Source: Stenopsyche tienmushanensis (taxonomy: Eukaryota > Arthropoda > Insecta > Trichoptera > Stenopsychidae). From it: a stretch of 64,000 nt of DNA. The first letter of the stretch is position 1; every line of letters starts with the position of its first letter. Shown piece after piece: positions 47,772 to 59,879 of the stretch. Under the pieces are notes generated by a model. The model was not told the DNA's origin. It did not search any database and worked only from the letters and a program-made list of their open reading frames with translations. The position numbers and the translations under genes are program-made. The stretch spans positions 1,488,001 to 1,552,000 of the forward strand of contig WACJ01000526.1 in assembly GCA_008973525.1 (NCBI GenBank), in the 5' to 3' direction.

Positions 47772-47924
47772 TTCCTACTTTGATCATCGTATTTTATACA
47801 GTGTCAATTTCCGTTTATGAGTCAATTTCCCATTTGACTGGGAATCATAAATAGTAAATATTATATGACTTTATTGGTGCGTTGCCAAAAAGATCGTTGA
47901 GAAAACGATCCCAAATGAAGAAGA

Positions 47925-48225
47925 AAATATACTATTTTACCAAGGCAATGTACCGTGTCGCAAATTGATCGCAACAATGGCAGAATTGCACGAATGCACT
48001 TTAAATTGCTTATCCATCCACCGTATTCTTTGTATTTGACTCCTAGCGACTACTACCTAATTGATGATTTAAAAATCACTCTTCAGGGAAACGATTTGAC
48101 TACAATGAAGAAATTACGAAGCCCATTTTGAAGTCAAATGTCAATATTTCTACAAAAAAGGCATCGAAATGTCAGAGAAGCATTGATTGCTAAGCTTTTG
48201 TTTCATCGGTCATCCTATGAACTTA
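47925..48225 (+). pseudogene. mariner transposase C-terminal remnant (+)
   Basis: Reads ILFYQGNVPCRKLIATMAEL on +, the mariner second-Asp motif ([H/Q]DNAPCHKS) with the catalytic Asp changed to Gly. Then, with frameshifts, PPYSLYLTPSDYYLIDDLK (third Asp present) and YFYKKGIEM. The frame is broken in at least two places, so it is dead. Confidence 0.7.
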
Positions 48226-48229
48226 TTGA

Positions 48230-49080
48230 GTGGTGTGTTATGCCCTGATACTCGATGATTCGCCACGTGTTTATACATAACATCCATTAAAAGCTGTGCA
48301 ATTTTTAGTACGCCAAAGTACGATAAGTGGGCTCAGCTTGAATGGTTAGCACAGGATAAACAATTTACATTCGGAAGCTTAAAATATTTGAACAGTTGTT
48401 ATCCATCGCTTGTAGAATAATGCTAAAGCCCCGTATATAATACAGTCAATAGAACGATGCTCTGTTGATTCGTAAATGATTATGAAAATTGCTATTTTAC
48501 CCCAGCATTGAAAAACGTTAGCGCACTACGCAAATAAATATCTTCAATGCGAACCGTTGATTAATGGCCTTATTAACACGAAAGCGCCAATTCGAAAAGC
48601 GAATCAGACGCAGCAAGACTTAGCATAGTAAAATTTACACTCGATTGGATGATACTTTCAAGAACCATTAACATTTAGCTTGAATTCTGAAAAATAAAAC
48701 AAATTTTTTACATACAAATTCTAATATGAGTACACTTATTCTTATTGAAAAATCCTCAGAAAATCGTTTGCAGCTATTAAAGAATCTAAAAAGAAGAATA
48801 ATGAAATAGAAGAAGGAATATTTAAAGATATGCACGTATTTAATCCGCAAAATAGAATATTAGTCGCCTTATGTCGATGATTTTGTGGTAATAAATGTAG
48901 TGTTATTTATTTTTGCAAGCCAAGGGTGCCCAATCTTTTTTGCTTTGGAAGCTACTTCTCAATTTAAAATTTTCTCGGGATCAACTTCTAATATGATTCT
49001 TATAGGAACCTTTATTTAAGGGGTTTTCTTTCTTTAAACACAAAAATTATTCGATTTATATTACTTCTTTTCGGTAGAGC
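48230..49080. other. intron with a possible hAT end at 48,921
   Basis: Mostly AT-rich DNA. At 48,921 CAAGGGTGCCCAATCTTTTT resembles a hAT left inverted repeat (CAGGGGTGCCCAAC). A partner end and target duplication were not found, so it is listed here and not as an element. Confidence 0.35.
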
Positions 49081-49084
49081 GACG

Positions 49085-49640
49085 ATCAGTTTACATATTA
49101 TATACAGTCCTTTCAGCTTCCGACGACTCACAGCTGCTGTTCCTCCTAACATCGACGAGAAGGATTCCACCAAGGGTGGATGGTGATCGATTCCAAAGAC
49201 GATTGCTTCTCCACAATATGTTTATTCGCTCCATTTTGAACAGGCTGCGGTCGCGAAACAGTAAAAGATCTAAACTCGAGCTTAGAAGTGAATCCAAACT
49301 CTACGTAAAAGAACTAGACTTGAAACTCTAGCTGATTGAGCCTTAGAACAAGAATCAAAGCTCGCTCAAAGATGAGCTGAAGCTGACTTGAAGTTTGCCT
49401 GTACCTCTTTTATACTCAACCTAATGCTCCCCTTTATTCGTATCCGTAGTCTTTATTAAACACGATAAAGAGATCTGGCTGCGGGAAGGACGTCCTCTCG
49501 CAGCCAAGGTTATCCGTCGATTCTTGTGACAACGGTGCACGCGCAAGAAGCGATCGGTGTCGTTCCTTCAGACGCATTGCCTTCATAGAATATTGCGCTG
49601 TTAAATTAATACATTACGCCTAAAAAGAGACAGCTCTATT
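49085..49640 (-). repeat. LTR-like repeat B, longest copy
   Basis: On the - strand, from 49,640 down: GTCTCTTTTTAGGCGTAATG, the CTGAAGGAACGACACCGATC and CGAGAGGACGTCC blocks, AATAAAG, then GAGTATAAAAGAGGTAC (TATA-like box, near 49,410), an AGCTCATCTTTGAGC-rich stretch, GGAGCGAATAAACAT (polyadenylation signal) and TCGTCTTTGGAATCGATCAC, ending near 49,090. A promoter-like and polyadenylation-like signal in this order is what an LTR contains. Its 3' part resembles the LTR of the 35,391 element (TCGTCTTTGRAAT, then GTCCTTCTCG/ATCCTTCTCG). Copies of its parts lie at 6,385, 25,285 and 59,880. Confidence 0.65.
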
Positions 49641-49649
49641 CCATGGGGA

Positions 49650-51170
49650 TGATAATTCGTCCATGCTACACTAACCATAGCAAATTTATTTATTTTAATG
49701 TTGATCATTCATTCACTCTTCGACGTCTCTTGAATTTAATAAGATTATGAATTTAAAATATAGCAATTAAGCCTATAATATAAATATTTGAAAATTTTAT
49801 TGAAGATTTTTTTATAGTTTGGTGGAACGTTATACACGGAAAAAAATATTTTATTTTATTGTTTTTCGATGGATATTGTTTTTCGTGTTTCTCGGATTTT
49901 TTGAAGCGCTTTACAACATTTTTAGTGTTTCAGATTATGTTACTAATAACTTGGCTGTAAAATATCCCATAACTTCCAGTCGAAATATGTTATAATGGCT
50001 TCAGGTGTGTTCTTCATTGATTTTATTGTCGATTGAAATATTCTTTATTACTTGAGAAGCAACAAAATTATGTTTTCTTTTAATAAAATCACAAAGCGCT
50101 GTGTCTTCGCCCCCGCTTTTAGGCGCTTCGTGATATAAGAATAAATTGTGCGTAAGAAAAATATTTATTTTCGTATTATACTCGCTTTATATATATTTCT
50201 CTCGAGGTCTACACTAAAAAGTTTACGAAATGATCTCAAAGATATATAATTGAATGTTCGTTCCGAGTTGCATACATTGGACGGAGTTCATTGTGCATTA
50301 TTATAAATATAACCGGAAATAGCTCCTGAAATATATCGGCAAACGTGAAACGAGATTACGTCTTATAGGTCATCGATTTATTTATTTGCATCGTTATACA
50401 CGTCTGAGGAAAATTTATGAATTATGGAACGCCAATTCGGATGATCGTGTGTGGCTCCCGAAGGATTTATGTTAGATCAGGTAGGTGGTAAAAATATTAA
50501 GCTGTTATTTCGTTTGAATTATTGCACTAAAAATATAGCATAAAAAATTACAAGCAAAAGTATTGCATTTTTGTCAACGAAAGTGCTTACTTTGACAGAT
50601 AATGCATTTAATTCTGATGTTCCGTATTTTAGTTCCTTTATAGTATTTTTTACCTCTGTAAATCATGTGCTTTGGAACAGTATATTTCAATCTTTCTACA
50701 TAAAAACATATCTAGTTAAAATTCACATGGCTGCCTTCCGGGCCTAAAAACAAATTCACTCGATTTATTGGCTTGAGCCATTAACCCTTTCAATGCGCGA
50801 AGCGTTTATTGGTGTGTGTAGAAGCATTTTGTCCGAACGCATCAATTCACTCTATTCATGCGTTCACTTTTTATCCAATCTTTATAATAAATCTGCCTAC
50901 TTATTATCTTAAATCTCTAATTAAGGTTGTCACAAATCCGAATAATATTTTTTGGTCATTTATGTGGAAACTTATTTATAAAATATATTAAGCATTTCAC
51001 AATATTTTGGAATTTTTTTCTGTGGGAAGGGAATCTACGCACACATGGTATTCTATTAGTGAAACTTAAGAGCACAAGACACTCTTCTCGGGTAGTATAG
51101 GATTGTACCTACTAACCACCCTCCCTTGTCCTTCTCAGTCCCCCTGGTATTGTTTTCCACATTGTTTCAG
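49650..51170. other. NOS1AP intron, nothing assigned
   Basis: AT-rich, only chance frames such as 50,809-50,991. Confidence 0.45.
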
Positions 51171-51174
51171 GAGG

Positions 51175-52095
51175 ACAGATAGTCTGACCTTAGGTGATTG
51201 GCCCTATTCTATTTTTGGAAAGGCGCTCTGCATCTCTCTTTTTCACTGCCCTCTTTGACACTCAAAATCTCTTCTACGTATTCGCGCCAAAGGTCCCAGT
51301 TTTTCTTGCTTTCCATCATGTTGTGGACCATGTCGTCAACTGACGAATGCTTGTTTTAGCAGTTTTCTCTAGGGTGCCCAAGCCTCACAGCCAATGATGG
51401 TGTGTTTTGCGTCGTCGACCTCCGCTTGCCAATCCGCTTCAGGTACACACCGAAGCATCCAAGCCCAGTGAGCACCTGAGTCAAGCGGTAGGTTGTTTCT
51501 ACGTGTTCCCGGGCCTTCCACCGAATTATGAACGGGATAAGTCAGTGAGTCCGTCTTCCCTTGCTGGACTGATCCCATCACCGTTGCCAGGCTTCCCTCA
51601 GTTTCTAATCTTGTTCGTTGCGGTTTTTATGATCTTCGTAGTCCAAAGCCCTCTTTTATGCCTGGAGGTCAAGCGGGGGTATTCCAGCGATCACGAGCAC
51701 CACTTCTTCAGATACAGTTCTGTATGCTTGGTGATTCGGAGCACTCCTTGCCGCTGGATCCCAGCCAGCTTCCTTCATATCGGGTCTCCGTATAGAAGGA
51801 TCAAGTGTATTACCTCGTTTATGGTACATCTTCTGCACGGCTTTGTCCCTCCAATATTGGACATGAGCCGTCCTAGCTCACTGGCCACATTCTGCGCAGC
51901 TGCTTCAATATGTTTTCTGAAGATCAGCTTGTTGTCCAAGAGGATCCCGAGGTATCTCAACGATTTTCTGTATTCAACCTCGTGACCATTCACAACAAGC
52001 CTCTTGACCCTTGGTCTTCTTCTTCTACTGCAGATCATTGCTTCCCTTTTTTCTGCCGCTAACTGCAGGCGATTTTCCCGCATCTATGTTTTAAT
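51175..52095 (-). pseudogene. R1-type non-LTR retrotransposon, ORF2 C-terminal part
   Basis: On the - strand the frame 52,083-51,775 reads ENRLQLAAEKREAMICS and LRYLGILLDNKLIFRKHIEA, then NIGGTKPCRRC and LLYGDPI, the thumb region following the reverse transcriptase of R1/Jockey-type elements (…GL.LA.EKTE…, KYLGV.LD..LTF..H, NIGGP…R, LLYGAP.W). It continues, shifted, as AYRTVSEEVVLVIAGIPPLD (51,750-51,690), and ends with VDDMVHNMMESKKNWDLW near 51,330. Thus it covers the end of RT through the C-terminal domain, with at least two frameshifts. The 192-codon + strand frame 51,407-51,985 is its shadow. Confidence 0.85.
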
Positions 52096-52099
52096 TCTA

Positions 52100-53600
52100 G
52101 CGAGACACAGTATATTATTTATATTTCAAACTGTAGCTTCGATGATATTATTCATCATCTTTTTCACTAAAAACCTGGTACCGTTGCTACATGTCGTGGT
52201 TCATGTATATTCAAATATATTTTTCAGACCGTGATAGCAGTATAGCGTTTTCGATATATTGCTGTTGTCACCAAATGAATTGATCCAGGTGTGAATTAAA
52301 ATAATGACGGTTGTGTTTTACCGCCTCACGGCATAGTCCTCCGAAGACCGAACGCTTAGCAAGTACATAAAAAATCGTCGTTGCTATGCTTTATTTACCT
52401 TAACAACCACCAAACTAATATGCGACAAAATGATGCATCCATTTATAAACCTTCTTGGATACACACCCAATAACTCACGAAAGTTTCATCGCAATCGGAT
52501 GAATGGTATAGGAAAATATACTCCGCAAGAAATCTGTATATTTAAATATATCTCTAGACTTCCAAGTGTTCTTTTTGAATTGCAAATTAATAAGTAATTT
52601 ATCTATTGAGCTTTAAGTTAAGCCAGAAGCATCCAATTTCTGATTAGTCAACGTCTATATATCGCCACGCTGCTCTTTTGGTGAAAATGTATCGCCAAAA
52701 TATTATATAGCGGTACACTCAAACGGTTAAATTAGATGATCGTTTTTTTACTCCTCGTGTTTAGATATAAATTTTTATAAGATCCTTCATAATATTCAAT
52801 CTGTCATCTAAAAATGTAGTAATGATGATGATTATATGTTGAATTAACTAGACATTGAATTGAAAAGATTAGCGTTAGTTGATGAAGTAAAGATGATGTT
52901 TTTGTGTAGTATAAAAAATCAATAAAACCGGCAAAAAATACTATAGCTCTGTTTCCGAATCATCAAATTCCGCCCTCGTATTAGACTATCTGATTCTGTT
53001 GAATAAATCTGGATTTTTGTAAATGCGACACATATATCAGGGTTTTATATCAGCAGGAATGTATCAAATTTTCAATCAGATAAATCTCCTGCAAATGCCA
53101 ATATTTTTTAAAAACCGTCAAAATGAAATAATAATAGGGCAAATTTGAATTGTAATCGGACTTGCTACATTTTGACCGCAATTACTTGGCCAATTGGTGA
53201 ATGAATTAACGAAGAAATGCCATGCGACAAATTGAATATCCCAGCTTTATACGATAAAATATGCCCGTAATTCTGTGTTTTTCTGGTTCCAATATAAACA
53301 TACACCCACTATTTTATTTATTATGAAATAGAAATTGATTTATTTTTATCATAAATTCAATATGCATTTTTAAAGATCGCTATCGTTTGGGAATTTGATA
53401 CTCTTTGACTCGTTTCCTTTTGTTGTTGCTCCTAATTGACTGCATGAATGATATGCGATTTCTACGGTTCATGGTATGATTGGACATCTTGATTTGTATG
53501 AAGTTCATTGTTTTTTACATTCATAACAAAGAAAAAATTAAGCAAGATTTATATGTGTATATATATAGGAAAGTCGTGGATATAAAAATCTAAAGCAATT
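52100..53600. other. NOS1AP intron; possible repeat tail at 52,440-52,530
   Basis: AAGTTTCATCGCAATCGGAT (52,480-52,499) followed by a GTATAGGAAAATATA stretch resembles the 3' tail shared by many arthropod non-LTR/SINE elements (…AAGTTTCATCGAAATCGGT…). No coding part. The rest is unassigned. Confidence 0.4.
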
Positions 53601-53604
53601 TTAG

Positions 53605-53760
53605 AGACGCGTAAGTCTGGCAACGGGATTAATCTCGCCAGTGGCGTCCCGTCTCTCTTCTGGCAAGCATCGGTCCAGTTTCTCCCACGATTCCTCCTCG
53701 ATTTAACTGACCCACCTCAGTGTGGCGAGTTCGTCGAGCGTGACACTTGTGCTAAATTTG
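53605..53760 (+). promoter_or_regulatory. GC-richer island before the candidate alternative exon
   Basis: About 150 bp much richer in G+C than the surrounding intron (ctcgccagtggcgtcccg, then gtggcgagttcgtcgagcg). It lies 250-400 bp before the long frame at 54,003 and has no transposon match in the window. It could be the promoter or 5' untranslated part of an internal NOS1AP transcript. This is inference from position and composition only. Confidence 0.25.
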
Positions 53761-54002
53761 CCATAATTCTCATCAACAAAGACTTTGTAGATTCATTTAA
53801 TAGAACCGTGACAAAATGTTCAATCGAAAAAATCTCATTTTATTTGCTCTTTATGTGACGAAAACGTCGTATATGTCTTCTTATTCGTTTAATATGTGAC
53901 GTTGAGTGAGTGTAGTTAAAAAATGAACGTTTATAAATCTCCCTAAAAATGCCCTAATTCGATCGGATACATTTCTAATCGTCAGACAGCACTTGAAGAA
54001 TA

Positions 54003-54668
54003 ATGTTAAAAGGTAACAATTGCGATGGCGGAAAGAAGAGCGAAAGCAGTCTGTTGCAACTGCCTTCGGATGTCTTCGGACTTGCGAGATTTCGGCTGTC
54101 GAATCTCAGCTCGAGATTTAAAAATCCTTCAGATAATTCTAAGTCGATCGAGAGTCCAAAATCGAAACAAAAATCTAAGCTCAAACAAGCGGATAAAGCT
54201 CAAAACAATAAAGACATCTACAGCAAGCCCAACAAAGACAAATATCACAGACAAGCGTCGATGGATACAGTTTCACCTTCTAAGCCGATTTCAATTCGCA
54301 GACAGAACTCTATTTGCGAAGAAAACTACTCTCGAAGTTATCCAGAGACGTCCTCCAACCATCTGGAAGAGCACAACATCAAGCGTAGGGCAGATTCCGA
54401 AGAAAGAAAGCCAACCATCGAAAACATTTGCTTGTTTCCCAGGATGGTGCTCTCTTGCCAAAAGACCGCCGATACGACCACCAAACTGAGTCCTGATCTA
54501 TCAGACAAACCGAGGAAAAAGCTTTCATTCCGTGAACCCGAAATAGTGACAAAAAAGAAGAAAAACATTATGCAAAAGCACGATATATTCCATGAGAATG
54601 AAAACGAGAGTGATCTTACGCGGCTATACTCCAACATAAACAAAACGGAGCAAGTGATCGATCTGGAG
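54003..54668 (+). CDS. candidate alternative first exon of the NOS1AP-type gene
   Basis: An open frame from an ATG at 54,003 (in-frame TGA at 53,994) that stays open to 54,893, but looks coding only to about 54,690. It is rich in Ser, Lys, Arg, Asn and probably disordered. Visible features: LLQLPSDVFGLARFRLSNLS near the N-terminus, and basic-residue phosphosite-like motifs HRQAS (Ser86), IRRQNS (Ser103) and RKKLS later on. Possible phase-0 donors are GAG|gttagc after 54,668 and CAA|gtgatc after 54,653, both able to join in frame with the exon at 54,971 (SQALRIV...). I found no good acceptor in front, so a first exon is likelier than an internal one. The product would keep only the last PTB helix. 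No family is recognised for the exon itself. Alternatively a chance long frame. The 154-codon frame 54,025-54,489 and the 112-codon - strand frame over it are shadows. Confidence 0.5.
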
Positions 54669-54970
54669 GTTAGCACAACAAAACATTACGTGGGACGATC
54701 CACGGTCGTTGATTACATATTTTTTTGTATTTATTTGCAGCTTAAATACATTATCTCAAAATTTAAAAGCATATTTTACACATTTACAAGTAAATTTGAA
54801 AATGCACTATGTACATTTTACAGGCGCAATTGTAATGAATCATTAAAGCTCATGAACTTTTATGGAATATTACATACAAATAAATTTAATTGATTAACGT
54901 CTCATATCAATACTTTTCCATAGAATGAACAATGCGTTTAAAACTTCAATTATTTATTGTTATTTTGCAG

Positions 54971-55154
54971 AGTCAAGCATTAAGGATAGTGCGAAGCGTT
55001 GGGCAAGCTTTTGATGTGTGCAAAGACTTTTCGCCCGAACCTTCTGGAGAAAATCTATCCAATTGCAATGATTCAACGGAAGACCATCCAGTATCCAGCA
55101 CTCCGATTGAAAATGAAAAAGAAAAGGATCTGGTTTCGTTCAACTCTCAAAACG
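54971..55154 (+). CDS. NOS1AP: NOS1AP-type adaptor, last PTB exon plus start of linker
   Basis: A 184-bp exon; acceptor tattttgcag, donor gtatgt after 55,154, entering in phase 0 and leaving in phase 1. It begins SQALRIVRSVGQAFDVCKDF, matching human SQAMRIVRTVGQAFEVCHKL, the C-terminal helix of the PTB domain. After this comes an acidic, Ser-rich linker (SPEPSGENLSNCNDSTEDHP, then ENEKEKDLV). The protein must continue in exons after 55,154, which I could not find up to 64,000. The frame runs on into the intron to 55,321, which is not coding. Confidence 0.95.
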
Positions 55155-55910
55155 GTATGTATCTTTATTTTGTTAACAAATCTAAATGCGATATTAATTT
55201 GTTCGTCATAACGTTGAACGCTATAAATGCATCGTTCGTTGTAATATCAATTAAATGGAGAGATGGCACAAATTCGCAATCAAATCTTATTCATTATGCC
55301 CAATACGTTAATCAAAATTGATTTTTTGCTCTATAAAACTCTAGCCATAAACCTGTAAGTTGTCTCATGATTCGATGACTGAACTTATCCAAACCATGTC
55401 AAAATGGTCACAAATGCTTCAAATTTAATCGCTCCAGATTTTTAAATATCAGACCACATTTTCATATAATAATATTGATAAAAAATAGGTCTTTTTAAAG
55501 CTTCAATCAATCTATATATAAAAAATTGTGTTTGCTACTTCATTAAATTATCCACATTACTAAAACTTATTTTTTGCTTCTTTGAATTTATAATACGGGA
55601 ATCAGCGACATTATCTGTGTTGTTATTCCTGCAAAGCTGATTCTTTCTCATTTTGTTGTTTTGATATTGTATGTAAACAAAATGGCAGTCTACCGCCATG
55701 ATATCATTATCGACATTTATAACAATTTTTGAGATTTTCTGCTTATAATAAATATTATATGTATTTAAAATTGCAATACTGCCCCGCAGCCCTAGCCACC
55801 TTATATCGTAAATAGACGACCTTTATTTAACAATAATTAACTTAAAATACCCGTAAACAAAACATCAACTTTGTATATTTTAATTTAATGGCGGTATGTA
55901 TTAGAGTGTC
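55155..55910. other. NOS1AP intron after the last recognised exon
   Basis: AT-rich; the 55,155 donor opens it and no further exon of the gene was identified. Nothing else is assigned. Confidence 0.45.
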
Positions 55911-55911
55911 C

Positions 55912-56435
55912 AGTTATAAATGTCGTTTTTATAATACTTACTTTTTGACTCTCAATTGTGTCTCAATTATATTGTATATTTGGTTAGTCGACTAACATCT
56001 GGAGAACGCTGTTTTCTACAACAAATGTGTGTGAACAAAGCGCGTTTAAAGATGGTGGATTTGTATCGAACAAACTGTTTATGCGAAATTACATACTGTG
56101 CGAATATCTTCAAAAAATATAATGCACCAACTGCAACTAAAAATATTTGTGATACACCTGGAGAATATCTAACTGTTTTCAATATCAAAAATGGTTTAAA
56201 CAATTTAAAAGTGAAAAATTTAGTTTAGAAATAAGGTCCGATAGACAAGCTTGGATACTTCCAAAAAAGTATTCAAATACATATGAAAAAAATAGGAAAC
56301 ACCATAAAACAAGGGGTGTGGATACCGCACAACTTTACTGATGAGATCAAGTCATCGTTTTTACACTATCTTGTGACTGAAGATGAAAAATGGGTGTTGT
56401 ACTCGAATCAAAAATGCAAAAGAGGCTAGATGTAG
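55912..56435 (+). pseudogene. mariner remnant, N-terminal and first-Asp parts
   Basis: The likely left terminal repeat is TTAGAGTGTCCAGTTATAAA at 55,911, similar to TTAGGGTGTCCCATAAG of the mariner at 34,503. The frame 55,956-56,228 then reads FKKYNAPTATKNICDTPGEY and FNIKNGLNNLKV, close to the first helix-turn-helix of mariner (KKG.NAT.A..ICD.YGE). After frame changes it continues as KQGVWIPHNFTDEIKSSFLH and YLVTEDEKWVLYSNQKCKRG near 56,300-56,430, with the first catalytic Asp (EDEKW). The rest of the catalytic part is missing. Confidence 0.65.
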
Positions 56436-56439
56436 TCAA

Positions 56440-59400
56440 TCGTCGCCATTAATCATAAACATTACATAAATCTTTTAAATATAGGGCTCTATGCCATCTT
56501 CGAAAAAATCTGGACCGCTCCTAAAATACACTATTTCGTAAATATTAACATCCCTGATTCTCCTTTTTATTTATTTAGCGCTTCCTATCAATCTAGCTTA
56601 ATTTTTTACCAAATATTTTTGTTAGAGATTTCATTACATCATCGGCTTAAACAAACACAAACTGCTTCAAAAGATCGTTGAAAAATCTGCACTGATATAA
56701 TTGGAGCATGGTTCTTTATATAAACATGTCCAATTTTCTTTTTGTTCCACTAACGGTATAACAAACAACTCAATTGAATGACTGCAAAAAGAATTAAAAA
56801 TATCTCTAAATTTAACACTATTTACAATGTCAGATATTTACCTTCACAACTCCGAAAATAATTACAAATCACTATGTATGAGTATATCATTTGACGTAGT
56901 GTTGTATCATCTTGTTTGGTAATGGTCCATTTGAAGCCAATTTTCCAAGAATCATTTCAAGGTATTAAGTAAATCCAAAAATAATCGTTAATTCATCGAT
57001 TCGGATTAATATGTCACCAGCTGCTGATAAAATAACTAAATGAGTAATTTGCAGTCACCGACGTAAAATTTTCTGAAGTCGGACGCCTCGACCTACTTAT
57101 TCAGAGAATTTTCACGTAATTGCTTTCAAGCCCAAATGATTTATTGCAAAAAAATAATTAGTTAAGTGCTAGTATATTTTAATTTCGTGTGACACCAGAC
57201 CGACCCAAAACGGTTTACATCACCTGCACATCGAGCGGCGTGTTTTAGCAACCCTCAAAGTTAAAATAGTGACAAAAATTGATACGTTTTGCGATTTCAA
57301 CAATCAAATGATCAGACGGGACGACGGCTATTTATACATCACCTGGTCCACCAATTTTAGTTAAACCCGGGCTCGTAAATCAGTCACCAAGGTCCTGGAC
57401 TCGATTTCTGAAGACCACCGGTTTTTTTTTACATCCGTCGGGGGGGAAATGAGGAGTCATTTCGAGATGATCGGATCGAAAATATGCAATATTTGCTATT
57501 TTTATAAACAAAAAGCATCCATCGTTTCATCCAGGCTTATTTTAGAGCACCTTCCGCCGAATCAAAACATCATCAATAAATCGCTGTCTGCTTACAAATA
57601 CCTTCGATAGATGATGACACTTTATTTATTAGCTAGTTTTCTTCGATCGATTCTTCTTTTGGGGTGTGAACGAGATGAAACGACGAATTTTAGTTGTACA
57701 ATTTATTTCAATAAAACAAAAACATCTTCTCTATTCAATGGACCAGAATTGTAAACTTTATATTATTCTCCCTGTTTTTAACTGCATACAATTTTTGGAC
57801 AAAATGGATTGTACTTACTTAATATGTACATTAAGGGTGGCAATCCCTTTAGACGATCGAAAATGGGTCATTTTTCATGATTTTTTTAATGGTGATAAAA
57901 TAATCGTATCATTTTAAATTTTTGACATTATTTTGCTACAACCTTAAAGTGCTAATTTATTTTATTTTTCTAAAAACAAAAAACAAAATGGTGAAGTTAT
58001 AAGGTATTCCATTAGGCGCTATTTCTCGTGATATCAAACGGCTCGCCTTTGTCGAAGTCGATGGTTTCCTGTTGAACTAAAACCGAAAATAGAAATATTT
58101 TTTGATTTTTATTATGTGTAGGCAATCAACTAAGCTATAAAAATTTAAAAAAGTATAAAATTAAAAATTTAGTAGGCGTTTTAGTTAAACTTTCATATTT
58201 TTTACCATTTTCTTGATAATTTTTACACCAAAAAAATAATTTATTTACGCGAAAACCTTAAAACTAGCTTTGTTGACTGGATAATATTATAGTGAGGAGC
58301 ATTCCAAAACTTCAGCCAAATCAATCAACAACTTTTTAAGCTACAACTGGCGAACATTTTACACACACGAGATAATCTCGTTTAAAGTTTCAATACGATA
58401 AAACTATATATTTTAGTAAATTACCGATTAATCAATGATTTTAGGATTTCTGGACAAATCTTTATAAATTAATAAAAGATGCTGTTTTAAATTTAATAAT
58501 AAAATTATTCTCATTTATATCTACAATCCAATTAAAGTATATTATAACTTCTTTGATGTATTCAATCATTTTTTTAAATATCTATTGATCTAATATTCAA
58601 AACAGCATTATGCCAAATTTTTGTTTGCATCGAGATCACAATTTTATAACATATATTAAACCTTCCTGATATATTCCAAGACGTTTTAATAAACTTCAGA
58701 TTAGTTTACAGTATTCGTTGTACTTCAGTTTTTGAACTTATATACTAAAATTATTAATCCAAAGCTACGAAAAAACACTTGGAAAACTATACCAAAGCTA
58801 TGAAATCGGTACAAAATATAAAAGCTTTAGATTAGATTCATACACATCATTACCAAATCTATTAGCTTCAATTACACGAAGATGAAATTTATAGCTTAAA
58901 TCAGTTTGCTTCATCTGATATTTATAAACTCCCTTCTTTTCATACTGTTATTATAAAATAACTATCATACATATTTCAATATTATATTAATACATAATGT
59001 ATATGGTGTTGGAACACGGTTAAATTATCATAAAACTGTTTGAATGGGATTTTTAGCTAGGAGAAGATTTATGATTGAGTAGCAAATTTATCATCATTTT
59101 TAAATGATACATTAATTATCATGGCAAACCTAGTCTCTTGTATACGACCCTTTTCAACTTTATTAATCGTCTCAGTATTTACTTGTCACAAGCAGGGAAT
59201 AAACTTAAACCTAAAACAAATCGATTTTCCAAATTTGCTTTACACAGTGGTAACAAATTCCATCTTATGGATTTATAAAGATGTACTTAAATAGGTCTTT
59301 GTATTGCAGCCAGAACGAATCAATATTATGAGCCGATACATTTGAGCTGTATTGATTGGCAACACAAATGCTTTCGTCTTCTGGGATCCATATAAATTAC

Positions 59401-59870
59401 CACGATCGACCAAATCATATTATTATCATACAAGCTGAAATAATAAAAGCAAAGTTTGTTGTGAATTGAAGCCAGAAGATTATATTATATTATATAGCGG
59501 CGAAAAAAATCGTTTGATATATAAAACAACAAATTGTTTGAACGACGATTTTCAAGTAACTCAGCAAATCATATTGAATAATTGAAATTTGGCATTGAGT
59601 TGTGTCGTTATTTTAAACGAATGTTTATTAACAAAATTAAATGAGTTTCGTTTTAAATTTTATTATCTAAGATTAAAGCCCACTAATCCTTCTATCGATC
59701 GACCGGTCGATATTGAAGCAAAATTTAGTCAATCCCGAAAACTTCCGTTAATTTTGAAAAAAAATGTTTTATATAAATATGTCAAAATTATCCTACGATC
59801 AAAATCGCAAACAAATTTTGATTCGACGATAGACATATCTTAATTATCAACATAACTCTAACTAAGTCTA
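56440..59870. other. non-coding stretch with an unexplained island at 57,173-57,480
   Basis: Mostly AT-rich. At 57,173-57,364 a GC-richer + strand frame ends VTKIDTFCDFNNQMIRRDDG and YLYITWSTNFS. It has no ATG of good context and a possible acceptor acaccag at 57,199, but I recognise no family. It could be a further exon of the host gene or an old element. Frames at 57,666-57,917 and 59,589-59,843 look like chance. Confidence 0.3.
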
Positions 59871-59879
59871 ACAAAGTCA

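Noticed and set aside
51407..51985. 192-codon + strand frame, the second longest in the window
   Set aside because: It is antisense to the R1-type reverse transcriptase fragment, which has clear conserved motifs on the - strand.
54025..54489. 154-codon + strand frame inside the candidate alternative exon
   Set aside because: The frame starting at 54,003 has the better composition, and its possible donors are in phase with the next exon; this one is a shadow.
54338..54676. 112-codon - strand frame
   Set aside because: Antisense shadow of the 54,003 frame, dominated by Ser/Phe from the complement of Lys-rich codons.
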